This document shows positions 50,087 to 60,648 of a DNA stretch of 64,000 nucleotides, piece after piece (the first letter of the stretch is position 1; every line of letters begins with the position of its first letter). The stretch covers positions 1 through 64,000 of the forward strand of contig NZ_JADPJL010000029.1 of the NCBI RefSeq assembly GCF_023073415.1, given 5' to 3'. The notes under the pieces are model-generated. The model saw only the letters and a program-made list of their open reading frames with translations. It was not told the DNA's origin and did no database searches. The position numbers and the translations under genes were made by a program. The DNA is from Bradyrhizobium sp. 190. Lineage in GTDB: Bacteria; Pseudomonadota; Alphaproteobacteria; Rhizobiales; Xanthobacteraceae.

Positions 50087-51328
50087 TTAGAGATCCAGCA
50101 CGAGACGCGCCGGATCTTCCAGGCTTTCCTTGACGCGCACGAGGAACGTCACCGCTTCCTTGCCGTCGATCACGCGGTGATCGTAGGACAGCGCCAGATA
50201 CATCATCGGGCGGACCTCGACCTTGCCGGCGACCACCATCGGCCGCTCCTGGATCTTGTGCATGCCGAGAATGCCGGACTGCGGTGCGTTCAGGATTGGC
50301 GTCGACATCAGCGAACCGTAGATGCCGCCATTGGTGATGGTGAAGGTGCCGCCCTGCATCTCGTCGATCTTGAGCTGGCCATCGCGGGCGCGGCGGCCGA
50401 AATCGGCGATTCCCTTTTCGATGTCGGAGATCGACTTGTGGTCGCAGTCGCGCACGACGGGCACGACTAGGCCCTTGTCGGTGCCGACGGCGACGCCGAT
50501 GTGGTAGTAGTTCTTGTAGATCAAATCAGTGCCGTCGATCTCGGCATTGACGGCCGGGATATCCTTCAGTGCCTGCACGACGGCCTTGGTGAAGAAGCCC
50601 ATGAAGCCGAGCTTCGAACCATGCTTCTTCTCGAACACGTCCTTGTACTGCGCGCGCATCGCCATGATGTCGGTCATGTCGACCTCATTGAAGGTCGTGA
50701 GCATCGCGGCGGTGTTCTGCACGTCCTTGAGCCGTCGCGCGATGGTCTGGCGCAGCCGCGTCATCTTCACGCGCTCCTCGCGCGCCGCGTCGTCGGCCGG
50801 CGAAGGCGCGCGGACCTGCACGGAAGCCGCCGGCTGATTGACCGGGGTCGGCGCGGACGCCGCCTTCTCGATCGCGGCCAGCATGTCGCCCTTGGTGACG
50901 CGGCCATCCTTGCCGGAGCCCGGCACGGTCGCGGCATCGATGCCGCTTTCGGCGGAGAGCTTTCGAACCGACGGCGCCAGCGGCGCATCCGATGCCACAG
51001 CCTTCGGAGCCGCAGCAGGCGCGGCGGCGGGCGCCGCAGCCGGGGCGGCGGCCTTGGCAGGCGCAGCCGCTCCCGCCCTGGCGCCGCCGGCCGCGCCTTC
51101 ATTGATCTGCCCGAGCAGCGCGCCGACGGCGACGGTCTCGCCGTCCTTGGCCGCGATCTCGCCGAGCACACCGGCGGATGGCGCCGGCACTTCGATGGTG
51201 ACCTTGTCGGTCTCGAGCTCGACCAGCGGCTCGTCCACCGCGACGGCGTCGCCGGCCTTCTTGAACCAGCGGCCGATGGTGGCTTCCGTCACGGACTCGC
51301 CGAGCGTCGGAACACGAATTTCAGTCAT
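50087..51328 (-). CDS. sucB: 2-oxoglutarate dehydrogenase E2 (dihydrolipoyl succinyltransferase)
   Basis: 413 residues. One lipoyl domain (PLVELETDKVTIEVPAPSAG; the Lys of TDK carries lipoate), an Ala/Pro-rich linker, the E3-binding domain (APSVRKLSAESGIDAATVPG, SGKDGRVTKGDML), a second linker, and the acyltransferase domain ending with the catalytic HRVIDGKEAV. It moves the succinyl group to CoA. Preceded by sucA and followed by the SDR gene. Confidence 0.97.
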   Translation of the reverse strand: MTEIRVPTLGESVTEATIGRWFKKAGDAVAVDEPLVELETDKVTIEVPAPSAGVLGEIAAKDGETVAVGALLGQINEGAAGGARAGAAAPAKAAAPAAAPAAAPAAAPKAVASDAPLAPSVRKLSAESGIDAATVPGSGKDGRVTKGDMLAAIEKAASAPTPVNQPAASVQVRAPSPADDAAREERVKMTRLRQTIARRLKDVQNTAAMLTTFNEVDMTDIMAMRAQYKDVFEKKHGSKLGFMGFFTKAVVQALKDIPAVNAEIDGTDLIYKNYYHIGVAVGTDKGLVVPVVRDCDHKSISDIEKGIADFGRRARDGQLKIDEMQGGTFTITNGGIYGSLMSTPILNAPQSGILGMHKIQERPMVVAGKVEVRPMMYLALSYDHRVIDGKEAVTFLVRVKESLEDPARLVLDL

Positions 51329-51373
51329 GGTATGGTTTCCTCAGTAACCTTAGGCTTCATCAATTCCAAAATG

Positions 51374-51511
51374 GTCATCGCCCGCCTTGTGCGCGATTGC
51401 GCACTGGGGCGGGCGAGCCAGTACGCCGGGACGGTCATGATCGAGCTCTAACGGCGCCGGGTACTGGATGCCCCGCCCCAGTGCGCAAGCGCGCACAAGG
51501 CGGGGCATGAC
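51374..51511. repeat. Long inverted repeat (CCCGCCCCAGTGCGC family) between sucA and sucB
   Basis: Arms of about 50 nt: left 51374-51424 (GTCATCGCCCGCCTTGTGCG), right 51461-51511 (its near reverse complement, ending GGCGGGGCATGAC). About 35 bp lie between. It is the same family as 47116-47159. It occupies most of the gap between two genes of one complex. Confidence 0.88.
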
Positions 51512-51517
51512 GGATTC

Positions 51518-54475
51518 CTAATTCAGCGCCTCATCCAGCATCGCCTTGAGCTGCGCCTGGTGCTTCGACATCAAACCGGTGGCGGTTGCTGCCGACGCCG
51601 CACGGCCCGCGTAACGCGGACGCCGGTTCGGCGCATGGATCTGGTTCAGCACCCATTCGAGATAGGGCTCGATGAAGTGCCATGCGCCCATGTTGCGCGG
51701 CTCTTCCTGGCACCAGACCACTTCGGCGTTCTTGAAGCGTGCAAGCTCCTGCACCAGCGCCTTGAGCGGCACCGGATAGAGCTGCTCGACGCGCATGATG
51801 TAGATGTCGTCGATGCCGCGCTTCTCGCGCTCCTCGTAGAGATCGTAATAGACCTTGCCCGAGCACAGCACGACGCGGCGGATCTTGTCGTCCGACGTGA
51901 GCCTGGTCTTCTCGTCGGGCTGCATCTGGGCGTCATCGTACAGGATGCGGTGGAAGGTGGTGTCCGCCCCCAGTTCGTCGAGCCGCGAGACCGCGCGCTT
52001 GTGCCGCAACAGCGACTTCGGCGTCATCATGATCAGGGGCTTGCGGATCTCGCGATGCAACTGGCGCCGCAGCACGTGGAAGTAATTCGCAGGCGTGGTG
52101 GGATACACCACCTGCATGTTGTCTTCGGCGCACATCTGCAGGAAGCGCTCGAGCCGCGCCGAGGAATGCTCCGGCCCCTGCCCTTCATAGCCATGCGGCA
52201 GCAGGCAGACGAGGCCGGACATGCGCAGCCATTTGCGCTCGCCCGACGAGATGAACTGGTCGAACAGCACCTGGGCGCCGTTGGCGAAGTCGCCGAACTG
52301 CGCTTCCCACATCGCCAGCGCCTTCGGCTCGGCCAGCGAATAGCCGTACTCGAAGCCGAGCACCGCCTCTTCCGACAATAGCGAGTTGATGACCTCGTAA
52401 TGGCCCTGGTCGTGGCCGAGATGGTTGAACGGCGTGTAGCGGCTCTCGTCTTCCTGGTCGATCAGCACCGAATGGCGCTGCGAAAACGTGCCGCGCTCGC
52501 TGTCCTGTCCCGACAGCCGGACGTGGCGGCCTTCCTGCAGCAGGGTGCAGAATGCCAGCGCCTCGCCGGTCGCCCAGTCGATGCCGACGCCGTTGTCGAT
52601 GGCTTTGGCGCGGTTTTCCAGGAAGCGCTGGATGGTGCGGTGAACCCGGAAGCCGTCCGGCACCTTGGTGATCTTGCGCCCGATATCCTTCAGGATGTTG
52701 ATGTCGACGCCGGTGACGCCGCGGCGGGCCTCCTCTTCCTGATCTGCGGACTTGAAGCCCGCCCACTTGCCGTCGAGCCAGTCGGCCTTGTTCGGCTTGT
52801 AGCCGGAGCCGGCCTCGAGTTCGGCATCCAGCCGCGCGCGCCAATCGGCCTTGGCCTTCTCGACCTCGCCCTCGGTCATCACGCCGTCGGCGATCAGCCG
52901 CTTGGCGTAGATTTCCAGCGTGGAGGGATGCGAGCCGATGCGCTTGTACATTACAGGCTGGGTGAACGCCGGCTCGTCGCCCTCGTTATGGCCATGCCGG
53001 CGATAGCAGAACATGTCGATGACGACAGGCTTGTGGAACTTCTGCCGGAACTCGATCGCGACCTTGGCCGCGAACACCACCGCTTCCGGATCGTCGCCGT
53101 TCACGTGGAAGATCGGCGCGTCGATCATCTTCGCCACATCGGACGGATAGGGCGAGGAGCGCGAGTAGCGCGGATAGGTGGTGAAGCCGATCTGGTTGTT
53201 GACGATGAAATGCAGCGAGCCGCCGGTGCGATAACCCTTCAGGTCGGACAGGCTGAAGCATTCGGCCACCACGCCCTGGCCGGCAAACGCCGCGTCGCCA
53301 TGCATCAGCATGGGCAGCACGGAGATGCGCATATCAGGCGGATCGCCGTGCTGGTCCTGCTTGGCGCGAACCTTGCCGAGCACGACCGGATCGACGATTT
53401 CCAGATGCGACGGGTTGGCGGTCAGCGACAGGTGGATCCTGTTGCCGTCGAACTCGCGGTCGCTTGATGCGCCCAGATGGTATTTGACGTCGCCGGAGCC
53501 TTCGACCGCGTCCGGATTGGCGGAGCCGCCCTTGAACTCATGAAACAGCGCGCGGTGCGGCTTGCCCATCACCTGGGTCAGCACGTTGAGCCGGCCGCGA
53601 TGCGGCATGCCGAGCACGATCTCCTTCACGCCGAGATTGCCGCCGCGCTTGATGATCTGCTCCAGCGCCGGGATCAGCGATTCAGCGCCGTCGAGGCCGA
53701 AGCGCTTGGTGCCGGTGAACTTGAGATCGCAGAACTTTTCAAAGCCCTCGGCTTCGACCAGCTTGTTGAGGATCGCGCGACGTCCCTCGCGGGTGAAACT
53801 GATTTCCTTGTCCGGACCCTCGATGCGCTCCTGGATCCAGGCCTTCTGCGCCGCGTTGGTGATGTGCATGAACTCGACGCCGAGCGTCTGGCAGTAGGTG
53901 CGCTCGCAGATCGCGACGATCTCGCGAAGCGTGCCGTATTCGAGGCCGAGCACATGGTCGAGGAAGATCTTGCGGTCGAAGTCGGCTTCGGTGAAGCCGT
54001 AGGTGCGCGGATCGAGCTCTTCGCGATCACGCTGTGCCTCGATGCCGAGCGGATCGAGCTTGGCGAAGAAATGACCGCGGATGCGGTAGGCGCGGATCAG
54101 CATCAAGGCGCGAACCGAATCGCGCGTCGCCTGGTTGACGTCGGCGGTCGATAGTTCGGCGCCCCTGGTCTGCGCCTTCGCAGCGAGCTTGGTGCCGACC
54201 GCCTTCTCGACGGTGATCCAGTTGCCGTCCAGCGCCGAGGTCAGTTCGTCGCGCGGGGTGAGTGGCCAGTTGTCACGGCCCCAGGAGGGACCCCCGGCGT
54301 TCTTCTGGACGTCGGCCGGGGTGTCTTTCAGGCTCTTGAAGAATTCCTGCCACTCGGCATCGACCGACGCGGGGTCCTGCTCGTAGCGGGCGTAGAGATC
54401 GTCGATGTAGGTGGCGTTGGTGCCCTGCAAAAAGGAAGAGAGGGCAAATGCTGCATTCGCGTCCTGGCGAGACAT
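51518..54475 (-). CDS. sucA: 2-oxoglutarate dehydrogenase E1
   Basis: 985 residues. N-terminal E2-docking segment (ATYIDDLYARYEQDPASVDA), thiamine-diphosphate domain with GMPHRGRLNVLTQVMGKP and the GDAAFAGQGVVAE motif, then ANPSHLEIVDPVVLGKVRAK, and the C-terminal transketolase-like part ending with the QEEPRNMGAW signature. It decarboxylates 2-oxoglutarate and passes the succinyl group to lipoyl-E2. Order sucA-sucB follows sucC-sucD on the same strand. Confidence 0.98.
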   Translation of the reverse strand: MSRQDANAAFALSSFLQGTNATYIDDLYARYEQDPASVDAEWQEFFKSLKDTPADVQKNAGGPSWGRDNWPLTPRDELTSALDGNWITVEKAVGTKLAAKAQTRGAELSTADVNQATRDSVRALMLIRAYRIRGHFFAKLDPLGIEAQRDREELDPRTYGFTEADFDRKIFLDHVLGLEYGTLREIVAICERTYCQTLGVEFMHITNAAQKAWIQERIEGPDKEISFTREGRRAILNKLVEAEGFEKFCDLKFTGTKRFGLDGAESLIPALEQIIKRGGNLGVKEIVLGMPHRGRLNVLTQVMGKPHRALFHEFKGGSANPDAVEGSGDVKYHLGASSDREFDGNRIHLSLTANPSHLEIVDPVVLGKVRAKQDQHGDPPDMRISVLPMLMHGDAAFAGQGVVAECFSLSDLKGYRTGGSLHFIVNNQIGFTTYPRYSRSSPYPSDVAKMIDAPIFHVNGDDPEAVVFAAKVAIEFRQKFHKPVVIDMFCYRRHGHNEGDEPAFTQPVMYKRIGSHPSTLEIYAKRLIADGVMTEGEVEKAKADWRARLDAELEAGSGYKPNKADWLDGKWAGFKSADQEEEARRGVTGVDINILKDIGRKITKVPDGFRVHRTIQRFLENRAKAIDNGVGIDWATGEALAFCTLLQEGRHVRLSGQDSERGTFSQRHSVLIDQEDESRYTPFNHLGHDQGHYEVINSLLSEEAVLGFEYGYSLAEPKALAMWEAQFGDFANGAQVLFDQFISSGERKWLRMSGLVCLLPHGYEGQGPEHSSARLERFLQMCAEDNMQVVYPTTPANYFHVLRRQLHREIRKPLIMMTPKSLLRHKRAVSRLDELGADTTFHRILYDDAQMQPDEKTRLTSDDKIRRVVLCSGKVYYDLYEEREKRGIDDIYIMRVEQLYPVPLKALVQELARFKNAEVVWCQEEPRNMGAWHFIEPYLEWVLNQIHAPNRRPRYAGRAASAATATGLMSKHQAQLKAMLDEALN

Positions 54476-54610
54476 GATGGCGTCCTGGTAATTTTCGCTT
54501 TGCGCGTGGAAAACGGCGCTTTAGCCGGTCCGGAGGCCCGAACCAGCTCGGTAAAGCACCTCTACCCTATTTAGGACGGATATTCGCGCCTAAAAGAACC
54601 AAGGACTGAA

Positions 54611-55495
54611 TTAAGACTTCAACTTTTCGGCAAGGGTATGTCCGAGCCTCGCGGGCGACGGAGAGACCGTGATTCCAGCCGCTTCCATGGCCGCGGTCTT
54701 GGATCCGGCGTCGCCCTTGCCGCCGGAGATGATGGCGCCGGCATGACCCATGCGGCGACCGGGAGGGGCGGTAACGCCGGCGATGAAGCCGACCATCGGC
54801 TTCTTGCGGCCGCGCTTGGCCTCGTCCTTGATGAACTGGGCGGCGTCTTCCTCGGCCGAGCCGCCGATTTCACCGATCATAATGATCGAGGTGGTCTTCG
54901 GGTCACCTAAGAACATTTCCAGCACATCGATGAATTCGGTTCCCTTGACCGGGTCGCCGCCGATGCCGACCGCGGTGGTCTGGCCGAGGCCTTCCTGGGT
55001 GGTCTGGAACACTGCTTCATAGGTCAACGTCCCCGACCGCGAAACGATCCCGACGCTGCCCGGCTTGAAGATGTTGGCCGGCATGATGCCGATCTTGCAT
55101 TCCCCCGCCGTCATGACGCCCGGGCAGTTCGGCCCGATCAGGCGCGATTTCGACCCGCTCAACGATCTTTTGACGCGCACCATGTCGAGCACCGGAATGC
55201 CCTCGGTGATGCAGACGATCAGCGGAATTTCCGCGTCGATCGCCTCGCAGATCGCGTCCGCCGCACCCGGCGGCGGGACGTAGATCACCGACGCATCGGC
55301 GCCGGTCTTGTCGCGTGCTTCGGCGACGGTGTCGAAGACCGGCAGGTTGAGATGCTTCGAGCCGCCCTTACCCGGCGAGGTGCCGCCGACCATCTGGGTG
55401 CCGTAAGCGATCGCGGCCTCCGAATGGAACGTGCCGTTCTTGCCCGTAAAACCCTGGCAGATGACTTTGGTATTCTTGTCGATCAGAACGGACAT
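54611..55495 (-). CDS. sucD: Succinyl-CoA ligase alpha subunit
   Basis: 294 residues. CoA-binding Rossmann domain (TKVICQGFTGKNGTFHSEAA), then YVPPPGAADAICEAIDAEIP, GPNCPGVMTAGECKIGIMP and the phospho-His in RRMGHAGAIISGGKG. With SucC it makes ATP or GTP from succinyl-CoA. It is separated from sucC by a DUF1579-like gene. Confidence 0.98.
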   Translation of the reverse strand: MSVLIDKNTKVICQGFTGKNGTFHSEAAIAYGTQMVGGTSPGKGGSKHLNLPVFDTVAEARDKTGADASVIYVPPPGAADAICEAIDAEIPLIVCITEGIPVLDMVRVKRSLSGSKSRLIGPNCPGVMTAGECKIGIMPANIFKPGSVGIVSRSGTLTYEAVFQTTQEGLGQTTAVGIGGDPVKGTEFIDVLEMFLGDPKTTSIIMIGEIGGSAEEDAAQFIKDEAKRGRKKPMVGFIAGVTAPPGRRMGHAGAIISGGKGDAGSKTAAMEAAGITVSPSPARLGHTLAEKLKS

Positions 55496-55534
55496 GGTTG
55501 AGAACGCTTTCGTAGGTGACCGGGAACGATGGGT

Positions 55535-56011
55535 TTAGTGAATCCGCCGGTAGACGCCGGTGAGCACGTCGGCCCATCCTTCGGCATCAGGCGAGAACTG
55601 GATCTTCATGGTGTAGTTGTCGTTGTCGACGACTTCATAGACGTGGCGCGCATTGCCGCGCAGCGAGCCGCGGACGAGGATCAGCGACTTGCCGGCCCAG
55701 CCGCCGGAAGCCGGCGCCGGCGAGTAGTAGCCGAGCGAATCGTGCCAGAACAATTTGTAGGTCCGGTCGTCGCGGTCGTAGGTGAACACGCCGTGGGTCG
55801 CGAAGCTCTCTTTGCCGTCGCGCATCTGGCGGGTGTCCTGGATCAGATAGAAGCCGTTGAGATCCATCCGCGCGACCACATGCGAGGTCGCCGGACCGCC
55901 TGCGGTCCAGCGCGAGGGATAGACCACTTCCTCGCCGGTCCACTCGCCCGCAAAGACCGCGAGCCGGCGGTGTTCTTCCAGCGGTGTCGGTGCGGCGAGA
56001 TGGTCAGCCAT
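55535..56011 (-). CDS. DUF1579-like protein between sucC and sucD
   Basis: 158 residues. It begins MADHLAAPTPLEEHRRLAVF, then GEWTGEEVVYPSRW, MDLNGFYLIQDTRQMRDGKE and VFTYDRDDRTYKLFWHDSLG, a lipocalin-like pattern of the DUF1579 type (a small beta barrel). No signal peptide, Cys or obvious catalytic residue. It starts 2 bp after the sucC stop and ends 39 bp before sucD, so it is certainly in the operon. Function unknown; a role linked to the TCA enzymes is inferred from location. Confidence 0.8.
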   Translation of the reverse strand: MADHLAAPTPLEEHRRLAVFAGEWTGEEVVYPSRWTAGGPATSHVVARMDLNGFYLIQDTRQMRDGKESFATHGVFTYDRDDRTYKLFWHDSLGYYSPAPASGGWAGKSLILVRGSLRGNARHVYEVVDNDNYTMKIQFSPDAEGWADVLTGVYRRIH

Positions 56012-56013
56012 CG

Positions 56014-57210
<1,197 letters not shown>

Positions 57211-57306
57211 CTGGACGCTCCCCAAAACCCTTAGCAGCGAATTCTATAGTTCACCGGCATTGGTAGTTGGCATACCATATACCAATAGAACTGCAACCCT
57301 GAAACC

Positions 57307-57334
57307 GCTTTCGCCCCGGCGAAGGGGCGAAAGC
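57307..57334. repeat. Perfect hairpin repeat between mdh and sucC
   Basis: GCTTTCGCCCC (57307-57317), loop GGCGAA, GGGGCGAAAGC (57324-57334). A known-type Bradyrhizobium stem-loop. It lies 10 bp beyond the mdh stop, in the mdh-sucC gap, and may reduce read-through. Confidence 0.75.
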
Positions 57335-57343
57335 CGAATAAAA

Positions 57344-58312
57344 TCAGCGTCCGAGCAGGTCGGGCGCGATCTTCTTGCAGGCGTCGACCAGGCCCTGAAC
57401 CGCGCCGACCGACTTGTCGAAGGCTTCGCGGTCCTTGCCGCCCAGCTCGATCTCGACGATACGCTCGACGCCCTTCGAGCCGATGACGACGGGCACGCCG
57501 ACATACATGTCCTTCACGCCGTATTCGCCGTTGAGATAGGCGGCGCAGGGCAGCACGCGCTTCTTGTCCTTCAGGTAGCTCTCCGCCATCGCGATCGCGG
57601 AAGCGGCCGGCGCGTAGAAGGCCGAACCGGTCTTCAGCAGGTTGACGATCTCAGCGCCGCCATTGCGGGTGCGGTCGACGATCTCGTCGATGCGGGCCTG
57701 CGAGGTCCAGCCCATCTTGACGAGGTCGGGCAGCGGAATGCCGGCGACGGTGGAGTAGCGCGTCAGCGGCACCATGGTGTCGCCGTGGCCGCCGAGCACG
57801 AAGGCGGTGACGTCTTCGACCGAGACATTGAATTCATCGGCCAGGAAATAGCGGAACCGTGCGGAATCGAGCACGCCGGCCATGCCGACCACCTTCTTGT
57901 GCGGCATGCCGGAAGCCTTCTGCAGCGCCCACACCATCGCATCCAGAGGGTTGGTGATGCAGATAACGAAGGCGTCGGGGGCATACTTCTTGATGCCGGC
58001 GCCGACCTGTTCCATGACCTTGAGGTTGATGCTCAGGAGATCGTCGCGGCTCATGCCGGGCTTGCGCGGCACGCCGGCGGTGACGATGCAGACCTTGGCG
58101 CCGTCGAGCGCGTCGTAGGAATTGGCGCCGGTGAGATGGGCGTCAAAGCCATCGACCGGCGAAGACTGCGCGATGTCGAGCGCTTTACCCTGGGGAACGC
58201 CCTCCGCGATGTCGAACATCACGACGTCGCCGAGCTCCTTCAGGCCGACGAGGTGAGCCAGCGTTCCGCCGATCTGACCGGAGCCAATCAAAGCAATCTT
58301 GTCGCGCGCCAT
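57344..58312 (-). CDS. mdh: Malate dehydrogenase (LDH-like type)
   Basis: 322 residues. NAD-binding GSGQIGGTLAHLV, substrate Arg residues in TAGVPRKPGMSRDDL, catalytic His in LGGHGDTMVPLTRY. The length and motifs are those of the lactate-dehydrogenase-like MDH typical of alphaproteobacteria. It oxidises malate to oxaloacetate and starts the TCA cluster mdh-sucC-sucD-sucA-sucB-lpd. Confidence 0.98.
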   Translation of the reverse strand: MARDKIALIGSGQIGGTLAHLVGLKELGDVVMFDIAEGVPQGKALDIAQSSPVDGFDAHLTGANSYDALDGAKVCIVTAGVPRKPGMSRDDLLSINLKVMEQVGAGIKKYAPDAFVICITNPLDAMVWALQKASGMPHKKVVGMAGVLDSARFRYFLADEFNVSVEDVTAFVLGGHGDTMVPLTRYSTVAGIPLPDLVKMGWTSQARIDEIVDRTRNGGAEIVNLLKTGSAFYAPAASAIAMAESYLKDKKRVLPCAAYLNGEYGVKDMYVGVPVVIGSKGVERIVEIELGGKDREAFDKSVGAVQGLVDACKKIAPDLLGR

Positions 58313-58477
58313 GGGAAATTTGTCCTTCTGAGACGAAGAGGAGGGGTGTGGATAAGGAAGTTGGATGGCTGGTTATCCCTTTCGAATGACCGGTTCAAGC
58401 CGGGGCGTGCCCAATTCTAAGGCCCCGCCTCGATTTCGGTCAGGTATGCCAGGAAACTCCCGCTCCCGTCGCCCCCA

Positions 58478-58558
58478 CCGTCATTGCGAGCGAAGCGAAG
58501 CAATCCATCTACCCCCGTGCGGAGAGGTGGATTGCTTCGCTTTCGCTCGCAATGACGG
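58478..58558. repeat. Inverted repeat, CGTCATTGCGAGCGAAGCGAAG family
   Basis: Left arm CCGTCATTGCGAGCGAAGCG from 58478; right arm, ending TCGCTCGCAATGACGG at 58558, is its complement; the middle contains CAATCCATC / GGTGGATTG as inner arms. It is in the gap upstream of mdh and downstream of zapE. Confidence 0.9.
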
Positions 58559-58566
58559 CTGAGAGA

Positions 58567-59751
58567 TTAGGTTTCCACCAGCCCGGTACTCGACCCGCTC
58601 GCGGCAGAATCCTTCCGCCCGTGCGGCAGCGCCAGGTAGGATTCCGAACTCATTTCGATCAACCGTGACGAGGTACGTTTGAACTCGTTGGCCTCAACGC
58701 CGTCGGTCGCCAGATACAGCGACACCGGATCGGCCTCGGCTGACGCCATCAGCTTCACGGCATTGTCATAGAGCGTATCGATCAGCGAAATGAAACGCTT
58801 GGCGGCGTTGCGCTCGGCGTAATCCATCACCGGAATGCGGTCGATCAGAATGGTGTGATAGTCGTGCGCCAGCCGCAAATAGTCCGACGCGGCCAGCGGC
58901 GTTTCGCATATATCGGCAAAGGAAAATCGCGCGACGCCGTGCGCTGAACAGGGCACGCGCAGAACGCGGCCCTTGATCGTGATATCGCGCGGCTTGCAGG
59001 GCGCATTGCCCGTCATCTTGCGCCAGGCGCGGTCGAGCGCGGCGCCGGCCTCATCATCCGGCGGCACCAGCCACATCTTCACGCCGGCGAGCTTTTCCAG
59101 CCGGAAATCCGTGCGTGCATCGAGCCGCAGCACGTCCATGCGATCTTCGATCTGCGTGATGAAAGGCAGGAACAGCGCACGGTTGAGGCCACCCTTGTAG
59201 AGGTCTTCGGGCGCGACGTTCGAGGTCGCCACCACCACCGTGCCGAGCTCAAATAATTTTGAGAACAACCGTCCCAGGATCATGGCGTCGGCGATGTCGG
59301 TGACGTGAAATTCGTCGAAGCACAACAGCCACGCCTCGTCGAAGATCGCGTTGGCCGTCAGCTCGATCACGTCGCCGTCCGCGATTTCACCGCGCGCGAT
59401 GTTCTGGCGATAGGCGTAGATCTTCTCATGCGCCTCGGCCATGAATTCGTGGAAATGGGCGCGGCGCTTATGCTGGACCTGAGACTGCTGAAAGAACAGA
59501 TCCATCAGCATGGTCTTGCCGCGGCCGACCTCGCCATGGACGTAAAGCCCCCGCGGCGGCGGCTCGCTCTTGTCACCAAACAACCGGCCAAGCAGACTTA
59601 GCTTACGCACCGGCTTGTAGCTTGAAAGCCGCTCCTCAAGGGCTGCGAACGCTTCGGCGGCGTCGGCTTGCGCGGGATCGGCCTCGATTGCGCCGGAGGC
59701 GACGAGGGCCTTGTAGTGGGCATGGAACGAGGCGGGCGGGGTCGACAGCAT
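58567..59751 (-). CDS. zapE: AFG1-family ATPase ZapE
   Basis: 394 residues. Walker A GEVGRGKTMLMDLFF, followed by HFHEFMAEAHEKIYAYRQN, Walker B LLCFDEFHVTDIADAMILGR, and sensor ATSNVAPEDLYKGGLNR. ZapE/AFG1 (LACE1) proteins act in cell division (Z-ring) or in mitochondrial-type protein quality control. Upstream of mdh on the same strand, with a repeat in the gap. The name follows the E. coli homologue. Confidence 0.93.
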   Translation of the reverse strand: MLSTPPASFHAHYKALVASGAIEADPAQADAAEAFAALEERLSSYKPVRKLSLLGRLFGDKSEPPPRGLYVHGEVGRGKTMLMDLFFQQSQVQHKRRAHFHEFMAEAHEKIYAYRQNIARGEIADGDVIELTANAIFDEAWLLCFDEFHVTDIADAMILGRLFSKLFELGTVVVATSNVAPEDLYKGGLNRALFLPFITQIEDRMDVLRLDARTDFRLEKLAGVKMWLVPPDDEAGAALDRAWRKMTGNAPCKPRDITIKGRVLRVPCSAHGVARFSFADICETPLAASDYLRLAHDYHTILIDRIPVMDYAERNAAKRFISLIDTLYDNAVKLMASAEADPVSLYLATDGVEANEFKRTSSRLIEMSSESYLALPHGRKDSAASGSSTGLVET

Positions 59752-59823
59752 GGCCCCCTTTCGGCCTCAAGCGTACGGAAATTGCAAGCCTTGAATGGTG
59801 CTGGGGCTATGCAAATGAAGCTG

Positions 59824-59914
59824 CGTAGCCCGGATGGAGCGCAGCGCAATCCGGGGTTCTGTAACGAGCGGATAGAGTTGCCCCCGGATTTCGCTTCGCT
59901 CCATCCGGGCTACG
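59824..59914. repeat. Inverted repeat, GTAGCCCGGATGGAGCG family (copy 3)
   Basis: Left arm CGTAGCCCGGATGGAGCGCA from 59824, right arm GCTCCATCCGGGCTACG ending at 59914; centre about 30 bp. It has the same arms as 7057-7146. It lies between thpR and zapE, downstream of thpR and upstream of the zapE start. Confidence 0.92.
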
Positions 59915-59930
59915 GCATCTGTGTTCTGGC

Positions 59931-60467
59931 CTACGCACTTAGCGCGTAGGAATCCTCGACCACATAGGGACCGCCGCCGGTGGAGGCGCGCGACGAAAAC
60001 AGGACGAAGCGCGACGCCATGAATGTCCGGCTCGGAAAATAGCCGCGCACCGAGAGATAATCGGCAACGTCCTGGCTGGATGCATCATGCAGCCGCGCCA
60101 GCGTCACATGCGGCGTGAATTTGCGCCCCTCGGGATCGAGCCCGATCCGCTGCATCAGCCGTTCGAGTTCGGCCTGCAGCTCGATCAGCGGCCGGCTCGG
60201 TTCGACGGAAGCGACCACCGCGCGCGGTTTCCTGCCGCCAAAGCTCTGCAGGCCCTGCACCTTGACCTCGAACGGCTTGCGATTGATCCGAAACAGCATC
60301 GAGGCGATTTCATTCGCCGACATGCCGTCGATATCGCCGATGAAGCGCAAGGTAACGTGGTAATTTTCGGGGTCGATCCAGCGTGCGCCGGGAAGGCCGC
60401 CACGCAAATTGGAAAGGCTCTGGCCGATCTCGGCCGGAATTTCCAGTCCAGCAAATAAACGCGGCAT
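59931..60467 (-). CDS. thpR: RNA 2',3'-cyclic phosphodiesterase (2'-5' RNA ligase family)
   Basis: 178 residues. The two HxTx motifs are HVTLRF (in ENYHVTLRFIGDID) and HVTLARL (in FTPHVTLARLHDA), the catalytic pairs of the 2H phosphoesterase fold. Other signatures are MPRLFAGLEIPAEIGQSLSN and KVQGLQSFGG. It hydrolyses cyclic phosphate ends of RNA and can join 2'-5' in vitro; its cellular role is unclear. Standard length, single gene. Confidence 0.93.
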   Translation of the reverse strand: MPRLFAGLEIPAEIGQSLSNLRGGLPGARWIDPENYHVTLRFIGDIDGMSANEIASMLFRINRKPFEVKVQGLQSFGGRKPRAVVASVEPSRPLIELQAELERLMQRIGLDPEGRKFTPHVTLARLHDASSQDVADYLSVRGYFPSRTFMASRFVLFSSRASTGGGPYVVEDSYALSA

Positions 60468-60648
60468 CGCATGACTCCCGATGCTTGGGCATGACCTTGA
60501 AAAGGACCATGTCCTGTAACAGCGCCCGGTGACGAATCACCGATAGCTATTTTCTACCCGACTTATGTGACTCTGCGAAGCGCGCGGCGCGAGCACACCG
60601 CAATGCTACGGAAAAACCTTTGGGTAACGTTATCAGTTGCTCCCTTTT

